From assembly GCA_944338265.1 (NCBI GenBank), contig CALVLO010000103.1, positions 1-5,175 on the forward strand: a stretch of DNA of 5,175 bases. The letters are read 5' to 3'. The notes under the pieces are model-generated. The model was not told the origin of the DNA. It did not search any database and saw nothing but the letters and a program-made list of their open reading frames with translations. Position numbers and translations under genes: made by a program. Every line of letters begins with the position of its first letter. Within the stretch, counting starts at the first letter, position 1. The DNA is from an uncultured Clostridia bacterium. Its GTDB lineage: Bacteria; Bacillota; Clostridia; Christensenellales; Borkfalkiaceae. This document shows positions 1 to 5,169 of this stretch, one piece after another.

Positions 1-172
1 AAAATTGTGGGTAATTTGCCCGTAAATCGAAAAAATTTTTAGAAAAAGGCTTATACCTTATTGACATTTACTCACGTCTTTTTGAACGATCCGACGCGTG
101 GATACGGCATAGGAATCGAAAAAATGCTCGGCAATTAGAATGTGTGCGGCATTCGGGTTCATAGGATAGGAT
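1..172. other. Upstream intergenic region, no gene recognised
   Basis: This AT-rich stretch precedes the first gene. I see no credible coding frame: the minus-strand frame that reads through it runs into the membrane protein gene and has no family resemblance. A consensus -35-like TTGACA is at 61-66, but nothing resembling TATAAT lies 16-18 bases downstream. There is a short A/T palindrome around 31-40. The sequence has no clear intrinsic terminator for an upstream gene. The last part (163-170, AGGATAGG) serves as the ribosome binding site of the gene at 173. Confidence 0.5.
163..170 (+). promoter_or_regulatory. Ribosome binding site of the SpoIIM-like gene
   Basis: AGGATAGG contains two overlapping partial Shine-Dalgarno cores, with AGGA at 163-166 placed six bases before ATG 173. 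It is imperfect but adequate. It supports this start and contrasts with the next two genes, which have no Shine-Dalgarno. Confidence 0.5.
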
Positions 173-772
173 ATGGACCCGTTTTTTGCTGTACGGGAAA
201 TGCTGTCGCGGGCGGTGAGGCGGCGCTGGCTGCCGATCTCGCTTGCGGCGGGTTTTCTCGTCTTTACCGTGCTCGGCGCGGTATTTTGCTGCACTTCGGC
301 AGGATACGGCTATGCGCTGCGCATGTGCGAGCGCTATTTAACGCGCGTCTGCTTTTCGGACAGAAGCGTCATCGTCATCTTTTTCGAACGCACGGCGGGG
401 CACGCGCTGCTTGCCGCGCTCGTTCTGCTCGGCGGGCTGCATGCAGCGGCGCTCCCGCTCCCCGTCGTCGTCATGCTCTTCCGCGCCTGCACACTCGGGG
501 GCAATCTCGCCGTCTTCTTCACCGTATACCGCATGACGGGCGCACTCGTCGTGTTTGCGCTCTATTTGCCCGTGCATCTCTGCATCGACGGGCTGCTTCT
601 CTTGGGAACGGCGCTCTCCTTTTCTCGCGCGCGGCAGTTCCGCTTTTGTCGCACGGCGGTGCGCAGCCTCGTCGGCGACGTCATCCTCCTCTGCATCCTA
701 ATCGCCGCCGTATGCCTTGCAGAGGCGATCTTGCTCCTGGCGCTCTTTCATCCCATCGGGCACATTGCGTGA
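173..772 (+). CDS. SpoIIM-like (stage II sporulation protein M family) integral membrane protein, tentative
   Basis: This 199-residue protein has a basic N-terminal stretch (RAVRRR, 13-18) followed by about five hydrophobic segments, near residues 20-40, 74-94, 96-118, 124-150 and 168-192. Length and topology fit SpoIIM (about 210 residues, five helices), a membrane protein that in Bacillus works with SpoIID and SpoIIP in peptidoglycan remodelling during engulfment. The central pattern, LP at 96-97, a Gly-rich turn at 109-110, MTG at 121-123, LP at 132-133 and GTALSFS at 145-151, matches my recollection of SpoIIM in the same order and spacing. The gene lies just upstream of a D,D-carboxypeptidase, as spoIIM lies near dacF in B. 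subtilis. ATG 173 is chosen because AGGATAGG sits six bases before it. Nine cysteines are unusual for the family and suggest an anaerobe. It could be another polytopic protein. The family call is moderate, and a sporulation role is inference. Confidence 0.6.
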   Translation: MDPFFAVREMLSRAVRRRWLPISLAAGFLVFTVLGAVFCCTSAGYGYALRMCERYLTRVCFSDRSVIVIFFERTAGHALLAALVLLGGLHAAALPLPVVVMLFRACTLGGNLAVFFTVYRMTGALVVFALYLPVHLCIDGLLLLGTALSFSRARQFRFCRTAVRSLVGDVILLCILIAAVCLAEAILLLALFHPIGHIA

Positions 773-811
773 AAAAATCCCGCCATCCCGCGTATTTTTT
801 CCCAAAGCGTG

Positions 812-823
812 CATACTGCTTGC
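812..823 (+). promoter_or_regulatory. Possible -10 element giving a leaderless carboxypeptidase mRNA
   Basis: CATACT at 812-817 ends six bases before ATG 824, so transcription starting seven bases after the hexamer would begin on the A of the start codon. No consensus sigma-A -35 lies 16-18 bases upstream. Forespore sigma factors recognise CAT-type -10 elements, and GCGTA at 790-794 loosely resembles a sigma-F -35. B. subtilis dacF is known to be sigma-F dependent, so a sporulation promoter is conceivable. Readthrough from the upstream gene is the alternative. The evidence is weak taken alone and somewhat stronger because lysA shows the same geometry. Confidence 0.3.
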
Positions 824-1987
824 ATGAAGCGATTGATTTGTACCGCCCTTGCCGCAGGCTTTGCGGCAGCGGCGCTGACGGTGGGGGGATGGCAGACGAT
901 GCGGACGGCAGCCGCGCAGGAGGCGCCCGCACCCGCCTGCAAGGCTGCATATCTGATGGATGAACGAAGCGGAATGGCGATGTTCGCAAAGAACGAAACG
1001 GCGCATTTGCCCATCGCGAGCATGTGCAAGATCATGACGCTGCTGCTCGCCTTTGAGGCGGAGGAGCGCGGCGAACTTTCTTTGAACGAGGAGATCGCCG
1101 TCTCCGAACGCGCCGCAGGAATGGGCGGCTCGCAAGTATATCTTGACGCGGGACTGAGTTATAAGGCAGAAGAACTCTTGAAAAGCATTGCGATCTGCTC
1201 GGCAAACGATGCCTGCGTGGCAATTGCGGAACGGGTCGCAGGCAGCGAAGGGGCATTCTGTGAACAGATGAACGTCCGCGCAAAGGAACTCGGCGCGGAG
1301 CATACGCTGTTTGCAAATTGTACGGGGCTCCCGAAGGAGCCGCAGTATTCCTGCGCAAAGGACGTTGCGATCATGCTGCGCGCGCTCATCGGGCAGGAAA
1401 AATACCATGAATACTGCCGCATCCGTTTAGAGGACTTTCAACATCCCGACGGCAGGACGACGCAGATGACCAATACCAACAAGCTCATCCGCAGTTATGA
1501 CGGCTGTGACGGCGGCAAGACGGGATTTACCAACGAGGCGGGCTTCTGCCTTGCAGCGACCGCCAAAAAGGGGGAGATGCGCGTTATCTCCGTCGCCATC
1601 GGGGCGGAGAGTTCGGATGCGCGCTTTACCGCCGTCCGATCGCTCTTCGACTACGCCTTCGACGGCTTTGAAAGCTGTACGCTGCTCCAAGCAGGGATCC
1701 CGCTCGAAGCGCCGCTTGCGGTGCGCGGCAGCAAGGCGAAAGAGATCGCAGTTCTTCCCGAAGAGACGCTCGCCTATGTGCGCAGAAGGGGCACAGCGGA
1801 AAATTACACCGTCGGCTATACGTTCGAAGAGGCAGTCGCACCGATCTTGCGCGGGCAAAGCGTCGGGGAAGCCGTTCTCTACCGCGACGGGGTCGAAACG
1901 GCGCGCACCCGACTGCTTGCCGCCGAGGATGCGGCGCGCTTCACCTGGCGGGATGCCTACGCAGAGGGCGCGAAAGCTTGGAATTGA
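824..1987 (+). CDS. D-alanyl-D-alanine carboxypeptidase (peptidase S11, low-molecular-mass PBP, DacF/DacB type)
   Basis: This 387-residue secreted serine D,D-peptidase removes the terminal D-Ala from peptidoglycan pentapeptides outside the membrane, limiting cross-linking. All three penicillin-binding motifs are present in order and at family spacing: S66-M-C-K69 (nucleophile Ser66), S126-A-N128 and K232-T-G234. The N-terminus is a signal peptide: MKR, a hydrophobic run at about 4-21, and a likely cleavage after AAA (29-31). Residues 40-270 form the transpeptidase-like domain, and about 283-375 match the small beta-rich C-terminal domain of PBP5-type enzymes. The tail after 371 is very short, so the usual amphipathic membrane anchor is weak or missing. 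ATG 824 is preferred over in-frame GTG 809 because it starts cleanly with a signal peptide, but neither start has a Shine-Dalgarno. It follows the SpoIIM-like gene by 51 bases. The neighbourhood suggests a DacF (sporulation) role, but vegetative DacA/DacB roles are equally possible. Confidence 0.93.
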   Translation: MKRLICTALAAGFAAAALTVGGWQTMRTAAAQEAPAPACKAAYLMDERSGMAMFAKNETAHLPIASMCKIMTLLLAFEAEERGELSLNEEIAVSERAAGMGGSQVYLDAGLSYKAEELLKSIAICSANDACVAIAERVAGSEGAFCEQMNVRAKELGAEHTLFANCTGLPKEPQYSCAKDVAIMLRALIGQEKYHEYCRIRLEDFQHPDGRTTQMTNTNKLIRSYDGCDGGKTGFTNEAGFCLAATAKKGEMRVISVAIGAESSDARFTAVRSLFDYAFDGFESCTLLQAGIPLEAPLAVRGSKAKEIAVLPEETLAYVRRRGTAENYTVGYTFEEAVAPILRGQSVGEAVLYRDGVETARTRLLAAEDAARFTWRDAYAEGAKAWN

Positions 1988-2008
1988 CAATTTAGCATAG
2001 TAATATGT

Positions 2009-2050
2009 GTGACATAGCATTATATTTCCACGATGCTATGTCACTTTTTT
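2009..2050 (+). terminator. Intrinsic terminator after the carboxypeptidase gene
   Basis: GTGACATAGCAT (2009-2020) and ATGCTATGTCAC (2033-2044) form a perfect 12-base-pair stem around a 12-base loop, followed directly by six T residues (2045-2050). It lies 21 bases after the carboxypeptidase stop codon. The opposite strand lacks a matching U-tract, so it terminates mainly rightward transcription. It separates the upstream envelope genes from lysA, so lysA needs its own promoter. Confidence 0.93.
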
Positions 2051-2051
2051 A

Positions 2052-2087
2052 TTGACCATCGGCAATATAATGTGGTATACTCTTCGC
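2052..2087 (+). promoter_or_regulatory. Sigma-A-type promoter of lysA, apparently leaderless
   Basis: TTGACC (2052-2057) and TATACT (2076-2081) are separated by 18 bases, and TG at 2073-2074 makes an extended -10. Six bases (CTTCGC) then lead to ATG 2088, so the expected start of transcription falls on the first base of the start codon. No Shine-Dalgarno lies upstream of the ATG. A perfect TATAAT at 2066-2071 is an alternative -10, but it lacks a -35 at proper distance and would still leave only about ten bases of leader. The -35 begins one base after the U-tract of the preceding terminator, which makes this an extremely compact boundary. Confidence 0.75.
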
Positions 2088-3413
2088 ATGAACACAAGAG
2101 ATACACTCAGGATAAACCAAAAAGGTCACCTCGAAATCGGCGGGATGGACTGCACCGAGCTCGCACGCCAATTCGGGACGCCGCTCTACGTCTTTGACGA
2201 GGCGTATATCCGCCGCATGATGCGCGTCTATCAGGATACGATCAATGCGGAATACGGCGGGCACGGGCTTGTTTTATATGCCTCCAAGGCGTTCTGCTGC
2301 GAGGCAATGTACGCCATCGCAAAGCAGGAGGGCATTGGCGCGGATGTCGTTTCGGGCGGGGAGCTCTATACGGCGATGCAGGCGGGCTTCCCCGCGGAAA
2401 AGATCACGATGCACGGCAACAACAAGCTCCCGCGGGAGATCGGCTACGCGCTCGACTGCGGCGTCGGCACCATCGTCTTGGATGCCTATTCGGAAGCAGA
2501 TCTGTTGGAGGAAGAGGCTTCCAAACGCGGCATGGTGCAAAACGTGCTCATCCGCATCAATCCCGGTGTGGAGGCGCACACGCACGCCTATGTGCAGACG
2601 GCGACGCCCGACTCCAAATTCGGATTCTCCGTGGCGGACGGCGCTGCCGCTGCATTTGCAAAATATGTGCTTCAAAAGAAGCATCTTCGCTTGCAGGGCT
2701 TCCACTGCCATATCGGCTCGCAGATCTTTGAAAAGCACTCCTTCGTGCTCGCCGTACAAAAGGCGCTCGCCTTCATGGCGGAAGTCAAGCGCACGCTCGG
2801 GTTTGAGGCGTCCGTCCTCAATATGGGGGGCGGCTTCGGCATTTGGTATACCGATGAAGACGCAAAGCTCGGCGTAGAGGATTACCGCGGCTACCTTACG
2901 GCGCTCATTAGCGCCGTCAAAGAGGGCTGCAAAGAACTCGGACTTCCGCTTCCCTTCATCAATCTTGAGCCAGGGCGCTCCATTGTGGGCGAGGCGGGGA
3001 TCACGCTCTACACCGTCGGCGCGATCAAAGAGATCCCCGGCATCCGCAAGTATCTCGCCGTTGACGGCGGCATGTTCGATAACCCGCGCTATGCGCTCTA
3101 TCAGAGCAAATATACGGCGGTGCTCGCAAACCGTGCCGCAGAGACGCCGACGGAAGTCGTCGCCATTGCGGGGAAGTGCTGCGAGAGCGGCGACCTTATC
3201 GGCACACAGTTCTCCCTCCCGAAGGCGAAAATCGGCGATCTTATCGCCGTCCTCTCGACGGGCGCCTACAACTATTCGATGGCGTCCAATTATAACCGCA
3301 ACTTTATTCCCGCCGCCGTGCTCGTCAAGGACGGCAAGGCGGAATACATCGTAAAACCGCAGACCTACGAGGATCTCGTCCGCAACGACGTCATCCCCGA
3401 ACGGCTGAAATAA
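2088..3413 (+). CDS. lysA: Diaminopimelate decarboxylase
   Basis: LysA is a 441-residue, PLP-dependent cytoplasmic enzyme that decarboxylates meso-2,6-diaminopimelate to L-lysine, the last step of the pathway. It is a fold-type III decarboxylase. The barrel carries the PLP lysine in YASKA (K67), HIGSQ at 208-212, the glycine-rich phosphate loop GGGFG at 247-251 and EPGRSIV at 294-300. The C-terminal beta domain has DGGMFDNPRYALY (326-338), CESGD (365-369) with the Cys that completes the neighbouring subunit's active site, and GAYNYSMASNYN (392-403). All expected catalytic residues are present and the length is normal. Start: in-frame TTG 2052 would add 12 residues, but it is the -35 hexamer, so ATG 2088 is chosen. 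The gene is bounded upstream by a terminator. No terminator immediately follows it, so transcription may continue into the ABC-F leader. I see no lysine riboswitch; the promoter leaves no room for one. Confidence 0.97.
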   Translation: MNTRDTLRINQKGHLEIGGMDCTELARQFGTPLYVFDEAYIRRMMRVYQDTINAEYGGHGLVLYASKAFCCEAMYAIAKQEGIGADVVSGGELYTAMQAGFPAEKITMHGNNKLPREIGYALDCGVGTIVLDAYSEADLLEEEASKRGMVQNVLIRINPGVEAHTHAYVQTATPDSKFGFSVADGAAAAFAKYVLQKKHLRLQGFHCHIGSQIFEKHSFVLAVQKALAFMAEVKRTLGFEASVLNMGGGFGIWYTDEDAKLGVEDYRGYLTALISAVKEGCKELGLPLPFINLEPGRSIVGEAGITLYTVGAIKEIPGIRKYLAVDGGMFDNPRYALYQSKYTAVLANRAAETPTEVVAIAGKCCESGDLIGTQFSLPKAKIGDLIAVLSTGAYNYSMASNYNRNFIPAAVLVKDGKAEYIVKPQTYEDLVRNDVIPERLK

Positions 3414-3436
3414 AATCTATTCAGGAGGGAGCTCCA

Positions 3437-3448
3437 TTGCGTCTTTGA
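3437..3448 (+). CDS. Possible three-codon leader peptide Met-Arg-Leu of the ABC-F attenuator
   Basis: TTG CGT CTT TGA would encode Met-Arg-Leu and stop. TTG 3437 lies seven bases after the very strong Shine-Dalgarno AGGAGGG (3423-3429), an ideal distance with no other gene to serve. As I recall, Met-Arg-Leu is the core of macrolide-arrest leader peptides of the ErmD and MsrA type, the latter itself an ABC-F leader, where ribosomes stall after Leu. Here a stop follows at once, so arrest would have to block termination. The alternatives in the other frame, ATT 3436 or TTG 3445, would give a longer product that runs through the terminator into the ABC-F gene and are less attractive. A three-codon ORF can occur by chance, so confidence is low to moderate. 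Confidence 0.35.
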   Translation: MRL

Positions 3449-3455
3449 TCTTTCG

Positions 3456-3519
3456 GCAAGTGTTTTCTGCACGGTTTTTCCCGTACCGTATTCGGACGGG
3501 CAGGATTTGTGCGCCTTGC
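3456..3519 (+). promoter_or_regulatory. Nested hairpin in the ABC-F leader
   Basis: Three coaxial pairings nest within one another: GCAAG 3456-3460 with CTTGC 3515-3519, GCAC 3469-3472 with GTGC 3509-3512, and an apical stem in which CCCGT (3480-3484) pairs with ACGGG (3496-3500) and CCG (3486-3488) with CGG (3493-3495), leaving A3485 bulged and a TATT loop. The apical part alone is convincing; the outer helices are short. A ribosome paused on the short ORF at 3437-3448 would cover the 5' base of this structure. Confidence 0.5.
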
Positions 3520-3531
3520 GAGAGATCGACG

Positions 3532-3554
3532 GCGGTGCGCCTCTGCGTTTCCGC
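3532..3554 (+). promoter_or_regulatory. Candidate antiterminator hairpin
   Basis: GCGG (3532-3535) pairs with CCGC (3551-3554) and CGC (3538-3540) with GCG (3545-3547) around a CTCT loop, with a small internal loop between. CCGC belongs to the 5' arm of the downstream terminator, so the two hairpins exclude each other. In addition, GCCTC (3539-3543) is complementary to GAGGC (3582-3586) within the ABC-F Shine-Dalgarno, allowing translational masking as a third state. The pairings were found by eye, without energy calculation. Confidence 0.4.
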
Positions 3555-3578
3555 GGGATTTTCTCGCGGAATTTTTTT
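3549..3578 (+). terminator. Intrinsic terminator (attenuator) just before the ABC-F gene
   Basis: TTCCGCG (3549-3555) and CGCGGAA (3565-3571) form a perfect seven-base-pair GC-rich stem with a nine-base loop, followed by seven T residues (3572-3578). It ends only three bases before the Shine-Dalgarno of the ABC-F gene, so it would stop transcripts before that gene is reached. This placement is typical of conditional terminators. It may also double as the end of the lysA transcript. Confidence 0.85.
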
Positions 3579-3580
3579 AC

Positions 3581-3585
3581 GGAGG
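3581..3585 (+). promoter_or_regulatory. Ribosome binding site that fixes the ABC-F start
   Basis: GGAGG is followed by a seven-base spacer and GTG 3593. This decides for a GTG start. ATG at 3588 is out of frame, and the upstream in-frame GTG 3509 would place the terminator hairpin inside the coding sequence and has no well-spaced Shine-Dalgarno. Confidence 0.85.
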
Positions 3586-3592
3586 CAATGCA

Positions 3593-5092
3593 GTGTCTTA
3601 TATTCAACTCGATCATATCACATATACCTACCCGAGCGGGCTTGCGCCCGTATTTGAGGATCTTACCCTTCATCTCGATACCGATTGGAAACTCGGGATC
3701 ATCGGCAGGAACGGCATGGGGAAGAGCACCTTTTTCAAGCTCCTCACAGGTGAAATCGCGGGCGAGGGGCGCATTTCCGCGGAACGCTCTTTTCTCCGTT
3801 TCCCGCTCCCCATTCCCGATGAAACCGCGTGCGGGTATGACTTTTCCGCAGTCTATCTCGATACTTCTTCGCAGTGGAAGGTCCTGCGGGAGGCGCGTTT
3901 GCTGGGACTTTCCGAAGAGAGCCTGTTCCGCCCGATCGCGACGCTTTCGGGCGGCGAACGCACGAAATTACAGCTCGCCGTCCTGTTTGCGTCTGAAGGA
4001 TTTCCGCTCCTCGACGAGCCGACCGACCATCTGGACGCCGCGGGCAGGGCGGCGCTTGCGCGCTATCTCGCCGCAAAGCGCGGGTTCTTCCTCGTATCGC
4101 ACGACCGCACCGTATTGGACGGCTGCTGCGATCATATCCTTTGTTTTGAAAGGACGGGGGCAACCGTCACGCGCGGCAATTACGACGTATGGAAAGAGGA
4201 GCGCGAGAAACGGGAGCGCGCGGACAGCGTGAAAAAGGAGAAGCTCGAAAAGGAGCGGGCGCGCCTGCAAGACGCGGCGCGGCGCATTGCGGAGTGGTCG
4301 AATGCGGCGGAGGGGGAAAAATTCGGCGCACGAAATTCGGGACTTCGCCCCGACCGCGGCTTTATTGGCGCAAATGCGGCGCGGGTCATGAAGCGGGCGG
4401 TCGCCGTGCGCGACAGGACGATACGCGCGGAAGAGGGCATCGCGGAGCTGCTCAAAGGCTACGAAGAGATCGAAACGCTGCGCCTGTTCCCCGAGCCATT
4501 CTTTCGAGAGCGGCTTTTCAGCGTTTCCGACCTCTCCGTCAGCTACGGAGAAACCTGCGCTTTGCGGCAGTTTGATTTTTCTATGAACGGCGGCGAGCGC
4601 GTCGCACTGACCGGCGGAAACGGTACGGGGAAGAGCACCTTTTTGAAAGTTCTCGCGGGAGAGGTATCCGCCTGCGGGACCATCGACCTCTCGCCTCGGC
4701 TGAAAATCTCGTATGTGCCGCAAATCGCCCTGTACGAGGGGACTTTGGCGGACTACGCCGCGGATCACGGCATCGACGAGGCGTATTTCAAAGCCATTCT
4801 CGCCAAATTCGGCTTTTCGCAGCGCGATTTTTCGCGCGATATGCGGGAGATGAGCGAGGGGCAGAAGAAGAAAGCGGCGTTGGCGCGCAGCCTGTGCGAA
4901 CGCGCCCATCTCTACGTCTGGGACGAGCCGCTCAACTATCTGGACATCGCCTCGCGCGAACAGATCGAGAAGGCGGTCCACTCGTCCGGAGCCAGCCTGC
5001 TGTTCGTCGAGCACGACGCCGCATTCACAGCCGCCGTTGCGACGCGGACGGTGGAGTTTGCGGCTTCCGACGGGGTTTGTTGCCGACGCTGA
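3593..5092 (+). CDS. ABC-F ATPase, Lsa-type antibiotic resistance ribosomal protection protein
   Basis: This 499-residue soluble protein has two nucleotide-binding domains and no membrane segments. Domain 1 has Walker A GRNGMGKS (38-45), signature LSGGE (118-122), Walker B with catalytic E142 (FPLLDEPTDHLD, 137-148) and H-loop SHD (169-171). A charged, coiled linker of about 200-305 carries EWS (234-236) and IGANAARVMKR (258-268), hallmarks of the Lsa group. Domain 2 has Walker A GGNGTGKS (341-348), degenerate signature MSEGQ (420-424), Walker B WDEPLNYLD (443-451) and EHD (473-475). WDEPLNYLD and the motif spacing match Lsa/Vga-type proteins rather than housekeeping EttA or Uup. Members bind the ribosomal E site and dislodge lincosamides, streptogramin A and pleuromutilins. 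That spectrum is inferred here, not shown. The upstream attenuator supports a drug-inducible resistance role. Domain 1 reads TDHLD where most relatives have TNHLD. Composition matches its neighbours, so it is probably an intrinsic gene. Confidence 0.9.
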   Translation: MSYIQLDHITYTYPSGLAPVFEDLTLHLDTDWKLGIIGRNGMGKSTFFKLLTGEIAGEGRISAERSFLRFPLPIPDETACGYDFSAVYLDTSSQWKVLREARLLGLSEESLFRPIATLSGGERTKLQLAVLFASEGFPLLDEPTDHLDAAGRAALARYLAAKRGFFLVSHDRTVLDGCCDHILCFERTGATVTRGNYDVWKEEREKRERADSVKKEKLEKERARLQDAARRIAEWSNAAEGEKFGARNSGLRPDRGFIGANAARVMKRAVAVRDRTIRAEEGIAELLKGYEEIETLRLFPEPFFRERLFSVSDLSVSYGETCALRQFDFSMNGGERVALTGGNGTGKSTFLKVLAGEVSACGTIDLSPRLKISYVPQIALYEGTLADYAADHGIDEAYFKAILAKFGFSQRDFSRDMREMSEGQKKKAALARSLCERAHLYVWDEPLNYLDIASREQIEKAVHSSGASLLFVEHDAAFTAAVATRTVEFAASDGVCCRR

Positions 5093-5112
5093 ATAGGACG
5101 AAGCGGTTTTTC

Positions 5113-5151
5113 TGCAAAAGAAATTTGTGGGAACATTTTCTTGCAATTTTT
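5113..5151 (+). terminator. Weak candidate terminator after the ABC-F gene
   Basis: TGCAA (5113-5117) pairs with TTGCA (5141-5145) and GAAA (5120-5123) with TTTC (5137-5140), leaving AA bulged and a 13-base loop. A run of five T residues follows (5147-5151). The stem is AT-rich and interrupted, and its 3' arm overlaps the -35 of the next promoter. No better terminator is visible after the ABC-F stop. Confidence 0.3.
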
Positions 5152-5169
5152 CGGAAAATCCGATATAAT
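5141..5169 (+). promoter_or_regulatory. Sigma-A-type promoter for a gene beyond the window, with inverted repeat in the spacer
   Basis: TTGCAA (5141-5146) and a perfect TATAAT (5164-5169) are separated by 17 bases, the optimal spacing. The gene it drives would begin past 5175. Within the spacer, TCGGA (5151-5155) and TCCGA (5159-5163) form an inverted repeat around AAA, abutting the -10. A repressor bound there would block polymerase, but the repeat is short and could be accidental. Confidence 0.75.

Larger units (their letters stand above)
3423..3592 (+). promoter_or_regulatory. Putative transcription-attenuation leader of the ABC-F gene
   Basis: The 170 bases before the ABC-F start contain, in order, a strong Shine-Dalgarno (AGGAGGG, 3423-3429), a possible minimal ORF (3437-3448), a nested long hairpin (3456-3519), a possible antiterminator (3532-3554), an overlapping intrinsic terminator (3549-3578) and the gene's own Shine-Dalgarno (3581-3585). 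Antibiotic-resistance ABC-F and erm genes are commonly controlled this way: a drug-stalled ribosome on a leader ORF changes RNA folding so that transcription passes the terminator. The elements are visible in the sequence, while the regulatory mechanism is inferred. A promoter for the leader is unclear. TAAAAT at 3411-3416, overlapping the lysA stop, resembles a -10 but has no good -35. Readthrough from lysA could supply the transcript. Confidence 0.65.

Noticed and set aside
61..90. Promoter for the SpoIIM-like gene based on TTGACA at 61-66
   Set aside because: The -35 match is perfect, but the hexamers at 16-18 base spacing (around 83-90) do not resemble TATAAT. An activator-dependent promoter cannot be excluded.
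111..141. Sigma-H-like promoter (AGGAAT at 111-116, GAAT at 138-141)
   Set aside because: The distance between the two elements is about four bases too long for the sigma-H consensus.
771..801. Terminator between the SpoIIM-like gene and the carboxypeptidase gene (GAAAAAAT 771-778 with ATTTTTTC 794-801)
   Set aside because: The eight-base stem is almost all A-T pairs, the T-run is inside the stem and not after it, and there is no GC-rich helix to pause polymerase.
142..963. Long plus-strand frame overlapping the SpoIIM-like gene
   Set aside because: Its product is rich in Arg, His and Ala without family-like motifs. It overlaps a frame with clear membrane-protein periodicity and a Shine-Dalgarno, and then runs into the carboxypeptidase start. 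It is a GC-rich shadow.
698..1408. 236-codon minus-strand frame
   Set aside because: It is antisense to the intact carboxypeptidase signal peptide and catalytic domain, with no motif of its own.
1984..2012. Promoter starting with perfect TTGACA at 1984-1989
   Set aside because: No -10-like hexamer lies 16-18 bases downstream. TAATAT at 2001-2006 is only 11 bases away, and transcription would meet the terminator at once.
3509..3592. 28-residue N-terminal extension of the ABC-F protein from GTG 3509
   Set aside because: It would place the terminator hairpin and U-tract inside the coding sequence and has no well-spaced Shine-Dalgarno. GTG 3593 has GGAGG seven bases upstream and gives the Lsa-like N-terminus.
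3445..3657. 70-codon leader ORF starting at TTG 3445 (or ATT 3436)
   Set aside because: TTG 3445 is 15 bases from the Shine-Dalgarno, ATT is a very rare start, and the frame runs through the terminator and into the ABC-F gene with no protein-like features.
3968..5146. 392-codon minus-strand frame opposite the ABC-F gene
   Set aside because: It lies antisense to a gene with all ABC-F motifs intact, and its translation shows no recognisable domain. High GC keeps antisense frames open.
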